Origin: Kangiella sp. TOML190
GTDB lineage: Bacteria > Pseudomonadota > Gammaproteobacteria > Enterobacterales > Kangiellaceae
DNA length: 64,000 nt
NCBI RefSeq assembly: GCF_023706045.1
Contig: NZ_BQYL01000001.1
Span: 310,001-374,000 of the forward strand
Reading direction: 5' to 3'
In this document: positions 54,500 to 63,474 of the stretch, piece after piece
Layout of the letters: the number at the start of each line of letters is the position of its first letter
Numbering within the stretch: position 1 is the stretch's first letter
The notes under the pieces: generated by a model
What the model was told of the DNA's origin: nothing
Seen by the model: the letters and a program-made list of their open reading frames with translations, nothing else
Databases searched by the model: none
Made by a program: the position numbers and the translations under genes

Positions 54500-57370
54500 T
54501 TAACGCATCAACTCTCCAGTGATGGTCAATTCAACAATGTCATAACCCAATTGCTGCAATCCAGGCAAAATTGATTTTTTATCTCCTACTACCACAACGA
54601 TCATTTCGTCACGAACCAAGTGCTTGCTAGCCAGTTCGTTTAGATCTTCCAGCTCAATATCTTCTAAGATATCGTTTTGCTCTTCAATATAATCATCGTC
54701 TAAGTCATAGGTCAGGATTCTTGATAATAAGCCCAGTTTTTGCGAAGGAGTTTCATATTTTCGCGCATCACTTTGACCCAATGAATTTTTCATAAACTCA
54801 AGCTCCTGCTCCGTCATACCTGCGGCTTGATAATTATCAATTTCTTTGAAAAATTCGATAAGTGATTTATCAGTCACGTCGGAGCGAACCCCTGCGCTGG
54901 CAGTATAGGTTCCATGATCACTCGATCCACGGAAACTTGAACGAGCGCCATAGGTATAACCTTTATCTTCGCGTAAATTGATATTAATTCGCGAATTAAA
55001 AGCACCGCCTAAATTGTAATTCATTAAGCTAGCGAGATAATACTCGCCATCAGCATCATAAGGTAAAGCACGCTTTCCTATGCGAATTTCCGACTGAGCA
55101 GCGCCAGGTTTATCCACCAAATAAATTGCCTTTTTCAGTTTAGGCATTGGGTTTAGCGGTGCTTTAGTGACTTCAGCTCCTTGCCAGTTGCTAAAACGCT
55201 TAAGTTTATCAACAATCGCTTGCTCACTTAAATCTGAAACCACTACTATATTGGATGCTTGCGGCGAGTATTGAGTTTTATAAAAGTTTTTAACGTCATC
55301 CAAACTAATATTTGCCACAGAAGCCAAGGTGCCGCCTGACGGTAAACCAATCGAGTTGTCGCCATAAATCAGCTTGTTATAAACATTCCAAGCAACCGTT
55401 GAAGGTTGTTTTTGCGAAAACTTGATACCTTCAACCGTCTGATCTTTGATTCTCTTAAAATCTTTGTCATCAAATCTTGGACTGAATAATTTTTCCGAAG
55501 CGATCCACAAAGTTCTATCCAGGTTTTCGGTCAAAGACGAAATGGTCATGGTGGTATAGTTTTCACCCGCCGCAAAGCTAATCGAACTACCTAACTTTTG
55601 TAGCATATTGCTTAAATCTTCGCTTGAATAACTTTCCGAAGCCTCATTCATCATCGAAGCGGTCATCGACGCTAAACCCGCCTTGGCTAAAGGATCATTA
55701 CGATGACCATTTTCAATTCTAAAGCTAATAGCGGTAGTCGGGGTTTCATTATTATTAGCACCTAACACTTCGATACCATTGGCCAATTTCGAGCGCCAAA
55801 TTTCTGGAAGCGTAATTGACGGATTTTCGCCAGAGGCTGGTTTGACACTGCGATCAAAGTTATCTTTGGCAATGCGTAATTCCAGCGTGGAATCATCACT
55901 TGTTTGCGGAATCGTTCGCTTTTTCACTTGGTAAGTATCTTGCTGCGCTACTAATTGCGGCTTGCCGTTAGGCACGATACTCATAATCACCGCCGATTTA
56001 TTCTTTATATAGCGGTTATAAACGCGCATCACGTCTTGCTTAGTCACATTTTGATAACGAGCTAAATCAATTCCAATACGGTTCGGGTTACCCTCAAAAG
56101 TTTGGTTAGCGGCTAATTGTGAAACCTTACCCGATACGCTCTGCAAACCATAAATCAAGCTTGACTTCATACCCGCCTTTACCCGCTCGAGATCATCGTC
56201 TTGCACTCCGCGTTGCTCAAACTCCTTGAAAGTATCACGCATGATTTTCTCTAAATCCGCCAATGATTTGCCTTTTGCCGGATTGGGTAAAGCATACAAG
56301 GTAAACTGGCAGGCTAGTTCCGAACACGGATGGCTGACTCCCGATTGCACGGTTAAACCTTGCTTATCTAAGTTTTTATAGAATAAAGAGGTTTTTCCCT
56401 GACCTAAAATTGACGATAAAACGTCTAATGCGGCCTCATCTTGACTGCGCCCATAGGTAGTAGGGAAAGACATATAAATCAAAGGTAACGAAACGTTATC
56501 TTCCATCGAGATATAACGGTCTTGGTCTAAAACAACCGGCTGTGGCGTTGGGTCAGCCACTTCTGGACCCGCTGGAATCGAGCCAAAATATTTTTTCACC
56601 CAAGCAAGGGTTTGTTCTTCATCAAAGCGACCGCCAATGGTTAAGGTTGCGTTATTTGGGCCATACCAGCGCAAAAAGAATTTCTTCAAATCGTTAACAT
56701 CGGCACGATTAAGATCTTCCATCCAACCAATAGTTGGCCAAGAGTAGGGATGTCCTTCTGGATATAATGCTTGTGATACACGCTCACTCAGGCGACCATA
56801 AGGACGATTGTCGACTCGTTGGCCGCGCTCATTCTTAACCGTCTCACGCTGCACTTCAAACTTCTCTTGTGTTACCGCATCTAACAAGAAGCCCATTCGA
56901 TCGGCCTCAAGCCACAACATCTTTTCCAACTGATTCGAAGGCACAGTTTCAAAATAATTAGTGCGATCACTATTAGTAGTACCGTTTAGAGTACCACCGG
57001 CTTCGGTAATGATCTTGAAGTGCTCTTCATCGGCGACATTTTCCGAACCTTGGAACATCATATGCTCAAAAAAGTGTGCAAAACCTGACTTGCCAATATC
57101 TTCTCGTCCTGAACCTACATGATAAGTCACATCCACATGCACTAAAGGATCACTATTATCTTCATGTAAAATAACTGTGAGTCCATTAGCCAGTTGGTAC
57201 TTTTTATAGGGTATTACCAGCTCACCAGCCGATTTCTTAACTTCTTCAACCAGAGTAATACCAGCCGTCGCTTGCTCCAAATCAACCGTTGGGGTCGAAG
57301 AACAAGCCACTAAACCTGCAATCCCCACCGTGACCGCAGCAGCGATAAGGTTAGATTTTATTAATTTCAT
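54500..57370 (-). CDS. M16-family zinc peptidase, lipoprotein
   Basis: 956 residues: two M16 halves in one chain. The signal peptide carries lipobox L-V-A-C near residue 23. The inverted zinc motif HxxEH is at H99-F-F-E-H103, with a third glutamate about 76 residues on in the N-E-R-G-Q-R region. The C-terminal half has the R/Y pair in Y-T-Y-G-A-R used for substrate binding. Family knowledge: pitrilysin-type periplasmic peptidases act on small proteins and peptides. Monocistronic, with its own terminator. Confidence 0.93.
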   Translation of the reverse strand: MKLIKSNLIAAAVTVGIAGLVACSSTPTVDLEQATAGITLVEEVKKSAGELVIPYKKYQLANGLTVILHEDNSDPLVHVDVTYHVGSGREDIGKSGFAHFFEHMMFQGSENVADEEHFKIITEAGGTLNGTTNSDRTNYFETVPSNQLEKMLWLEADRMGFLLDAVTQEKFEVQRETVKNERGQRVDNRPYGRLSERVSQALYPEGHPYSWPTIGWMEDLNRADVNDLKKFFLRWYGPNNATLTIGGRFDEEQTLAWVKKYFGSIPAGPEVADPTPQPVVLDQDRYISMEDNVSLPLIYMSFPTTYGRSQDEAALDVLSSILGQGKTSLFYKNLDKQGLTVQSGVSHPCSELACQFTLYALPNPAKGKSLADLEKIMRDTFKEFEQRGVQDDDLERVKAGMKSSLIYGLQSVSGKVSQLAANQTFEGNPNRIGIDLARYQNVTKQDVMRVYNRYIKNKSAVIMSIVPNGKPQLVAQQDTYQVKKRTIPQTSDDSTLELRIAKDNFDRSVKPASGENPSITLPEIWRSKLANGIEVLGANNNETPTTAISFRIENGHRNDPLAKAGLASMTASMMNEASESYSSEDLSNMLQKLGSSISFAAGENYTTMTISSLTENLDRTLWIASEKLFSPRFDDKDFKRIKDQTVEGIKFSQKQPSTVAWNVYNKLIYGDNSIGLPSGGTLASVANISLDDVKNFYKTQYSPQASNIVVVSDLSEQAIVDKLKRFSNWQGAEVTKAPLNPMPKLKKAIYLVDKPGAAQSEIRIGKRALPYDADGEYYLASLMNYNLGGAFNSRININLREDKGYTYGARSSFRGSSDHGTYTASAGVRSDVTDKSLIEFFKEIDNYQAAGMTEQELEFMKNSLGQSDARKYETPSQKLGLLSRILTYDLDDDYIEEQNDILEDIELEDLNELASKHLVRDEMIVVVVGDKKSILPGLQQLGYDIVELTITGELMR

Positions 57371-57512
57371 AGATTTTTCCCGTTTGGTATTAACGTAACT
57401 AAAAACTGTGCTTATTATACGAATTTTAAAATAGAAAACCGTGCAAGCTCACACTTTGAACGAATTTACGACAAAAAGCCATAATCAAGTAGCGTTTACA
57501 AACTGATTTCGC

Positions 57513-58049
57513 TTAATTTTCGAGCAGTTGCCTAAGGCGGCTCAAACCTTTTTCGTAATCTGGCCCTAGCATTGAATCCATCATCAGGCCAAAATAGCGA
57601 CCAACCAGCGACTCGGAGAAATCCGCATCAAAACTCCAGGTCAATCTCGTCTGATCAAAACTAATTTCCTCAATACTAAAGGTCGCAAAACCCGGATTGG
57701 GGTCATCACCAAATAATAATTTAGTTTTTACCTTTTTCGGATACTGACTTTCAATAATTTCCTGCGAGCCTTGGCCCACTTCTGGTTTATCGCTCGACCA
57801 GCTCATTTTATTACCGACCCCCGCCTCAGGGCCTGAGTAGCTGTAAGTGGCGTTCGGATCTTTGTCGGCCCAAGGTGACCACTGATTAAAGTTTTTAAAA
57901 CTGTTGACTTGATTAAATACCGCATCTTGAGTGGCGTTGATAGTGATGCTGCGTTCAACGTGTGACGTTTTAGGTAAGAAGAAAGCGATTACCGCCAGAG
58001 AAACCACTAATAAAGCAATGATGATCAGTAGCCATTTTAAGAATTTCAT
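57513..58049 (-). CDS. Membrane-anchored SRPBCC (START-like) protein
   Basis: 178 residues from ATG 58049 with AGGGGG just upstream. A single helix (about 5-25) anchors a C-terminal SRPBCC domain of the polyketide-cyclase type (S-I-T-I-N-A-T-Q-D-A-V-F near 35, W-S-P-W-A-D-K-D-P near 58). Such domains bind hydrophobic ligands; no specific role is known. Apparently a single gene. Confidence 0.8.
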   Translation of the reverse strand: MKFLKWLLIIIALLVVSLAVIAFFLPKTSHVERSITINATQDAVFNQVNSFKNFNQWSPWADKDPNATYSYSGPEAGVGNKMSWSSDKPEVGQGSQEIIESQYPKKVKTKLLFGDDPNPGFATFSIEEISFDQTRLTWSFDADFSESLVGRYFGLMMDSMLGPDYEKGLSRLRQLLEN

Positions 58050-58174
58050 ACAACCCCCTACAGTTGTGATTAGCAAGATTATTCTAGGCTAATTTTTAAG
58101 CAATGATCAATAGCTTCAATATTTACTTGCGAAATGTAACCGCTAATAAAGCTCTATTTATAGCTTACTACTGA

Positions 58175-59164
58175 TCAGCTTTGGGTATTCCAACAAAGCT
58201 TTTGGGCTTGCAAACTGTAATCCTCAAGCTTTCTTTGCATCAATTTAGGAAATGCATCTTCGCCAAGATACTCACGATCTTTAACCCAAGCTTGCTTTAG
58301 TTCAAGGAACAGCTTTTGCGAACGTGATTCTAAATCACTCAATAGTGACTCAATTTCTGACTCGGTTTTGTCAGCATGAAGTGTCGCCAAAGTCTCTCTA
58401 TCACGCCGATTAAGACTTGTGTAGTCAATTGATTGCCATAAAAATTGATCGTTTTGATGGACTGCTTTGAACAACTTTTGGTGAGCCCATTTATTCACTA
58501 AGACCGCCTCAATAGTCTCCGCATCGTATGCTTTTTTTACTAATTGACGTTGCAGCAAGCCATGAATTTGTACTAGCTCCATCAAGGCTCCAAATCGACC
58601 TAAAGCTGCCGCTTGGTATAACAACCTTTCGCCTTTTTCAAATTGCTCAAAATCTATTTTATGTTGTTTAACAATATCCCTAACTTGCGCATCAGTATAC
58701 TGCTTAGAGCGATTCATCATGCGAACGCCCAAAACCGCATCCCATAAAAGATCGGTTCCTTGCACTAACATAGCAGAAGTATCTTTTGAATCAGCTAAAC
58801 TGGCCAGACTCTCGATCGGCATGGTGGAATAAGAACCGGTTGCCGCCAAGTCTTCCACATTAATAAATATATCCTCCATCAAAATGTTAAATTCAGACTC
58901 ACACTCAGGGCACTGCTGATTAAGCTGCTCACAGGTTTTTGCTTCAGCATATTGAACTGGGCTAGAACTGTCATCACTCACGACTCGCTTACTAAGCTTC
59001 TGTTGTTTTTCAGCGATAACCGTTTTACTTTTTTCGTTCTTTTGCGACTTATCGGTAAGTTCGTTAGACTCAAGGGGCGATTCTTTTTCTGCTAAAAACC
59101 AATAAACACAGGCTAGTACCAACAACCCCAAGACCACTACTATTAAAGCCTTTTTTCCTGTCAT
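58175..59164 (-). CDS. Hypothetical protein with N-terminal membrane anchor
   Basis: 329 residues, not recognised. A hydrophobic helix at 5-24 with C19 could be a membrane anchor. A Lys/Ser-rich linker (30-75) and a C-E-Q-L-N-Q-Q-C-P-E-C cysteine cluster near 78 follow; the rest is helical, without a clear catalytic motif. A lone Cys is near the C-terminus. It is 32 bp after dusA on the same strand. Confidence 0.65.
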   Translation of the reverse strand: MTGKKALIVVVLGLLVLACVYWFLAEKESPLESNELTDKSQKNEKSKTVIAEKQQKLSKRVVSDDSSSPVQYAEAKTCEQLNQQCPECESEFNILMEDIFINVEDLAATGSYSTMPIESLASLADSKDTSAMLVQGTDLLWDAVLGVRMMNRSKQYTDAQVRDIVKQHKIDFEQFEKGERLLYQAAALGRFGALMELVQIHGLLQRQLVKKAYDAETIEAVLVNKWAHQKLFKAVHQNDQFLWQSIDYTSLNRRDRETLATLHADKTESEIESLLSDLESRSQKLFLELKQAWVKDREYLGEDAFPKLMQRKLEDYSLQAQKLCWNTQS

Positions 59165-59196
59165 CTTCTTTTTACTCCTTTTTTATTGCTTTTTTT

Positions 59197-60171
59197 CTAA
59201 TCGAAAACCTGCAAAGCTTGTTTTATCACCTCTACTCCTGCGCCTTTTTTATAGGCATTTTCGCTTAAATAACGGCGCCATAGTTTGCCTTTGGGTTGGG
59301 CATGGAACAAGCCTAAGATGTGCCGCGTCATATGACCCAAATAAATATCCTGCTCGATTTGAGATTGCGCATAGTCGATAAATTCTTCAGCAACTTCCTG
59401 CCGTGATTTGTTGCTCGATGATTCTTTATAATAGCGACTATCCGCTTCGGCTAAAAAGTAGGGGTTATGATATGCCTCTCGCCCAATCATGACTCCATCC
59501 AGCTGCTGCAAGTGCTCATCAATTTGTTCAAAATTAGTAATGCCGCCATTGACGATAATTTCCAGCTCAGGAAAGTCTTGTTTAACTTGATAAGCGACAT
59601 CATATTTAAGCGGCGGAATTTCTCGATTTTGTTTAGGACTTAACCCTGACAGCCAAGCTTTACGCGCATGAATAATAAAGGTTTTTACCCCAGCATCAGC
59701 AACGGTAGCGATAAACCGATGCAGATGCTCGTAAGAATCTAGATCATCGATACCAATCCGACTTTTAACCGTCACAGGAACCGACACCGCCTTATCCATC
59801 GCCGTCATACATTCGGCAACCAGCTCTGGCTCGGCCATCAAACAAGCGCCAAAACGACCATTTTGCACACGATCGCTGGGGCAGCCCACGTTCAAATTGA
59901 TTTCATCATAACCATAGTCTTCACAAATTTTAGCGCACAACGCCAAGTCTTTCGGATCGCTGCCACCCAATTGCACCGCAACCGGATGCTCTTCTGCATT
60001 AAACTGCAAATGGCGCTTGGCATCACCATGCAAAATAGCGCCAGTTGTGATCATTTCGGTATAAAGCAGCGCTCGCTTGGTAATGATCCGCATAAAACGC
60101 CGTTGATGGCGATCCGTCCAATCGAGCATTGGAGCAATAGAGATGGTTCGATCGATAGCGGTCTTTGTCAC
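59197..60171 (-). CDS. dusA: tRNA-dihydrouridine(20/20a) synthase
   Basis: 324 residues. FMN/TIM-barrel motifs are S-I-A-P-M-L-D-W-T-D at 11-20, Q-L-G-G-S-D near 67, and the catalytic C97 in N-V-G-C-P-S-D. The R-V-Q-N-G-R-F-G-A run is characteristic of DusA as against DusB/DusC. It reduces U20 and U20a of tRNA. Located after the MORN-repeat gene, 26 bp apart. Confidence 0.95.
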   Translation of the reverse strand: MTKTAIDRTISIAPMLDWTDRHQRRFMRIITKRALLYTEMITTGAILHGDAKRHLQFNAEEHPVAVQLGGSDPKDLALCAKICEDYGYDEINLNVGCPSDRVQNGRFGACLMAEPELVAECMTAMDKAVSVPVTVKSRIGIDDLDSYEHLHRFIATVADAGVKTFIIHARKAWLSGLSPKQNREIPPLKYDVAYQVKQDFPELEIIVNGGITNFEQIDEHLQQLDGVMIGREAYHNPYFLAEADSRYYKESSSNKSRQEVAEEFIDYAQSQIEQDIYLGHMTRHILGLFHAQPKGKLWRRYLSENAYKKGAGVEVIKQALQVFD

Positions 60172-60197
60172 AGCTTTGCCTTAATTTTCAACTTTGC

Positions 60198-61094
60198 CTA
60201 TCCGTTGGTTTTTGACCAACCTTGTTGGGCGATTTCCTGATCGTTTTCAAAGTATTTAATTTGTTTGGTTACGCCCTTTTTTTCCAGATCATACTCAATC
60301 CACTTTCCATGCAGTTTGCCATTTTGGTAATGCTTTAAGATCCAAACTTCACCCTCTAAATACATCCAAACGCTACCATGCAATTGGTTATCTTTGTAAT
60401 TTGCTTCAAACGATTTTTTACCATCGGCAGCAAATTTAATATGCCGACCATCCAATTCACCGTTTTGATAAAGCTGACGAAGCTCCACTCCGCCTTCCTG
60501 ATAGTAGTAGGTTTCTTGACCGTGCTTTTGATCGTTTAAAAACTCGCTACGGCTTTTCACCCCTTCCAGACCTTGCTCAAAATAGAGCACTTCAAAGCCG
60601 TTTTTTTTACCTTGGCGATAGCGAGTTTTTCTGACAATACGCCCATCGTCTTTGCTGTAAACCTTAAAATCGCCTTCTAGCTGGTTCCATTTATTATATT
60701 GCTTATGTTTGGCCAGCTTACCGTCCGCATAATACTGCTTATAATCACCGCATGGCCTGCCATCACAATACTCAATTAAAAAGGCCGTTTTGCCTTTCTT
60801 GACCTGCTTAAAAACGCCATTGATAAATCCTTGTCGATAAGTGGCTTCAATATAGCCATTGTCTTGAATAATTTTTACCGCTCCGCTCAATGCCTTGTTA
60901 TCACCATCAGCTACTTTTTCGCTAAAAAATAGACGACCGTTTTTCTTCTCCATCGCTAGCTGGGCGGCTGCCAGCTCTCGATAACTAGTCTCGCCCTCGC
61001 TTGAAGCGGCGGCCAAAGGAGCACAAACAAGGCTAGAAACGCTTAAAGTGATTACTACAATAAGGTATCGCCAACGATTAAAAAATGGATTCAT
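60198..61094 (-). CDS. Secreted MORN-repeat protein
   Basis: 298 residues from ATG 61094, giving a signal peptide that ends near A-P-L-A-A-A (about residue 31). The mature part is a row of MORN-like hairpin units with the recurring pattern Y-x-x-G-x-x-x-G-x-x-x-x-Y (for example R-Q-G-K-K-N-G-F, Y-Q-N-G-E-L-D-G-R, Y-Q-N-G-K-L-H-G-K-W). Similar proteins are known as YwqK-like; function is unclear. Upstream of dusA on the same strand. Confidence 0.78.
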   Translation of the reverse strand: MNPFFNRWRYLIVVITLSVSSLVCAPLAAASSEGETSYRELAAAQLAMEKKNGRLFFSEKVADGDNKALSGAVKIIQDNGYIEATYRQGFINGVFKQVKKGKTAFLIEYCDGRPCGDYKQYYADGKLAKHKQYNKWNQLEGDFKVYSKDDGRIVRKTRYRQGKKNGFEVLYFEQGLEGVKSRSEFLNDQKHGQETYYYQEGGVELRQLYQNGELDGRHIKFAADGKKSFEANYKDNQLHGSVWMYLEGEVWILKHYQNGKLHGKWIEYDLEKKGVTKQIKYFENDQEIAQQGWSKTNG

Positions 61095-61142
61095 GGCTTC
61101 ACTAAAACAAAAACATGCCCGCATTTTACCGAAGCTGCGAAT

Positions 61143-61168
61143 AAAAAAAAGCGGGCAATGCCCGCTTT
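61143..61168 (-). terminator. htpX terminator
   Basis: On the minus strand AAAGCGGGC/GCCCGCTTT with a short loop is followed by a long T-run; it lies 20 bp after the htpX stop. Confidence 0.88.
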
Positions 61169-61188
61169 ATTCTTACCCTAACCAATGC

Positions 61189-62091
61189 TTAGATATTTCT
61201 TAGCGCGTTTATCCGGTCGTCAAGCGGCGGATGCGACATAAATAAGTGACCAAATTTTTCTTGGAAAGAGCCGGTTTTACCATTTTTTAGGCCAAACGCA
61301 GTAAAGGTTTCGCCCATATCCGACGGCATATCATACTCAGCTTTGAGTTTTTCCAAGGCAGAAATCATAGCGCCAGTTCCGGCTAATTGAGCGCCCGCTT
61401 CATCAGCACGGTATTCACGCTTGCGCGAGAACCACATAACCACAATGCTAGCCAGAATGGAAAAAACAATCTGCGCTATCATTACCGAGACGAAATAACC
61501 AATACCGTAGCCACGCTCATTTTTCAGGATAACTTTATCCACCACATGGCCAACCACCCGCGCAAAGAACATCACAAAAGTATTCACAATTCCTTGAATT
61601 AGAGTCAGCGTCACCATATCGCCATTGGCGACGTGACCAATTTCATGCGCCAACACTGCACGCACTTCATTGCGATCCATTCTTTGCATCAAGCCTTCGC
61701 TAACGGCCACTAAAGAGTTGTTTTTATTCCAACCCGTGGCAAAAGCATTCGATTGTGGCGAAGGAAAAATACCCAATTCTGGCATACCAATCTTGGCATC
61801 ATGGGCCAAACTGGTAACGGTATCCAGCAACCATTGTTCACGCTCAGATTTAGGATTATTAGGGTCAATCATCTGCACACCCATGCTGCGCTTGGCCATC
61901 CATTTGGAGATAAAGAGTGAGATAAAAGAACCAATCATGCCGAACAAGGCACAGAACACCAATAAGCTCATGATATTTAGATCTGAGCCATTTTGGGACA
62001 AGGTCTGCTCTAATCCCAGCGCGTTCATAATCACGCCCGCTAGAATTAAGACTAAAAAGTTGGTCAGTAAAAATAAACCAATGCGTAACAT
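61189..62091 (-). CDS. htpX: Membrane zinc protease HtpX
   Basis: 300 residues. Two N-terminal helices (4-26, 40-62), the zinc motif H149-E150-x-x-H153 in L-A-H-E-I-G-H-V-A-N-G-D, two further helices near 160-215, and the downstream E in Y-R-A-D-E-A-G-A. It cleaves misfolded inner-membrane proteins with FtsH in stress. Close to standard length. Its own terminator follows. Confidence 0.97.
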   Translation of the reverse strand: MLRIGLFLLTNFLVLILAGVIMNALGLEQTLSQNGSDLNIMSLLVFCALFGMIGSFISLFISKWMAKRSMGVQMIDPNNPKSEREQWLLDTVTSLAHDAKIGMPELGIFPSPQSNAFATGWNKNNSLVAVSEGLMQRMDRNEVRAVLAHEIGHVANGDMVTLTLIQGIVNTFVMFFARVVGHVVDKVILKNERGYGIGYFVSVMIAQIVFSILASIVVMWFSRKREYRADEAGAQLAGTGAMISALEKLKAEYDMPSDMGETFTAFGLKNGKTGSFQEKFGHLFMSHPPLDDRINALRNI

Positions 62092-62222
62092 AAAGTCTCC
62101 ACGCGTTTTCCACGCTAATCAAAATATACCCCAATATTATGGGGGCAAATGCCATAGTGGCAAGTGAGCAAAGCTCAAGAACTGTAATATTTTATGTCAA
62201 ATGTTCATTTATCTTATCAAAA

Positions 62223-62360
62223 TTAGATTAAATATTTAAATATCAATAGCTTAAATAGCCAATAGGAGCAAAAACCAATCACGAACCACCAAAGGATTTT
62301 ACGCTTATTGGAGCTTGTTTTAGGATTTTGTTGAGCTTTGTTTTCAGGAATATCAGACAT
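62223..62360 (-). CDS. Small single-span membrane protein (45 aa)
   Basis: A 45-residue frame starts at ATG 62360, overlapping the stop of the PepSY gene by 8 bp, and ends with TAA at 62223-62225. The hydrophilic N-terminus (M-S-D-I-P-E-N-K) is followed by N-K-R-K and one hydrophobic segment from about residue 22 to the end (I-L-W-W-F-V-I-G-F). GGAAA lies about 5 bases before the ATG, which supports translation. Probably a partner of the PepSY protein; no family recognised. Confidence 0.6.
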   Translation of the reverse strand: MSDIPENKAQQNPKTSSNKRKILWWFVIGFCSYWLFKLLIFKYLI

Positions 62361-63054
62361 TCAGTTTCCTTTTTAGAAAAACAGTTTTCACCACCAAATA
62401 CACGCCCGTTAAGCTAAAGAGCAAACCTAACAAGGCAGCAATTATCAGCAAAGGATGGTTAAAATCATCCCGCTCTTGGTAATCCATAATGTGCAGCATC
62501 CAGAAAAAATCAAATAACCGCCAAGTATCGTTACGCCTTGCGACTACCTCGCCAGTAGCCGGCGAAACATAAATACGGGTATTATCCGCATCATCGAACT
62601 GCATTTGCCACAGCGGCAGCTCGCGCCCTCGGATCTCGTAACTGGATTGCTCGATTAATTGGCTAGCAACCAACTGACCATTGCCGGAAAAGTCTCGGTT
62701 AGCCACTAGCTCAGCGCTGACTTGATTAAAAGGTGATAAAACGTCACCGCTTTGCGCATCAACAATTTGCACCTGCTGCTTATTCGAGGCGCGCCAAACC
62801 AAACGATCTTGCCAATGGGTCAGCTCAATTTTAGTAGCCGTAAATGGTAAAGACGCTATTAACTTAGAACTGTCGAAGCTAACCTTTTGCTCAATAGCAA
62901 CAGGTTGCACTTTAACGCTATTATGGGAACCACGAACCTGATCGATATCAAAAAAGCTCATCACCAAACCGCCCGCTAGCCATAAAACCACTTGTACACC
63001 AATCAAGAGCCCTAACCAACGATGGAATTTGCGGATAACAATATGCGGTTTCAT
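62353..63054 (-). CDS. PepSY-domain membrane protein
   Basis: 233 residues. Helix near 13-35 (R-W-L-G-L-L-I-G-V-Q), a periplasmic part of about 165 residues with a PepSY unit (I-Y-V-S-P-A-T-G-E-V-V-A-R near 160), and helix 205-227. The R-K-F-H-R-W-L-G start is typical of PepSY-TM proteins linked to iron-uptake reductases. Role unknown. It starts 1 bp after yjbQ and overlaps the 45-residue gene downstream. Confidence 0.82.
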   Translation of the reverse strand: MKPHIVIRKFHRWLGLLIGVQVVLWLAGGLVMSFFDIDQVRGSHNSVKVQPVAIEQKVSFDSSKLIASLPFTATKIELTHWQDRLVWRASNKQQVQIVDAQSGDVLSPFNQVSAELVANRDFSGNGQLVASQLIEQSSYEIRGRELPLWQMQFDDADNTRIYVSPATGEVVARRNDTWRLFDFFWMLHIMDYQERDDFNHPLLIIAALLGLLFSLTGVYLVVKTVFLKRKLNV

Positions 63055-63055
63055 A

Positions 63056-63469
63056 CTAATCGCTCAGAGTCATAATAATCTTACGATGGTGTGCAGCATG
63101 CCGATGCTCCCATAAATAAACCCCCTGCCAAGTACCCAGCGCCAATTGACCCTCGATAACCGGAATACTTAAATGGGTTGCCGTTACAATTGATTTAATG
63201 TGCGCAGGCATATCACCAGCCCCTTCAAAAGTATGGGTATATAAAGGATCATTTTCCGGCACCAAGCGATTCATCCAAGCTTCTAGATCGGCCTTAGCGC
63301 TGGGATCGGCATTTTCCTGAATGATCAAACTGCAGGAAGTATGCTGAATAAAAAGATGGCAAAGGCCGTTTTTTACCGTTTCTTGACCAACCAACGACTG
63401 TATTTTTGCAGTAAATTCGTAGAGTCCTTGACCTGCGGTTGACAGTGAAATTTTATGGTGCTTTGTCAT
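63056..63469 (-). CDS. yjbQ: YjbQ/UPF0047 family protein
   Basis: 137 residues with the UPF0047 signature H-T-S-C-S-L-I-I-Q-E-N-A-D near 43-55 and the C-terminal L-G-T-W-Q-G-V-Y-L-W-E-H-R. Some members show weak thiamine-phosphate synthase activity; the physiological role is not settled. Sits 5 bp after alr on the same strand. Confidence 0.92.
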   Translation of the reverse strand: MTKHHKISLSTAGQGLYEFTAKIQSLVGQETVKNGLCHLFIQHTSCSLIIQENADPSAKADLEAWMNRLVPENDPLYTHTFEGAGDMPAHIKSIVTATHLSIPVIEGQLALGTWQGVYLWEHRHAAHHRKIIMTLSD

Positions 63470-63474
63470 AATCT

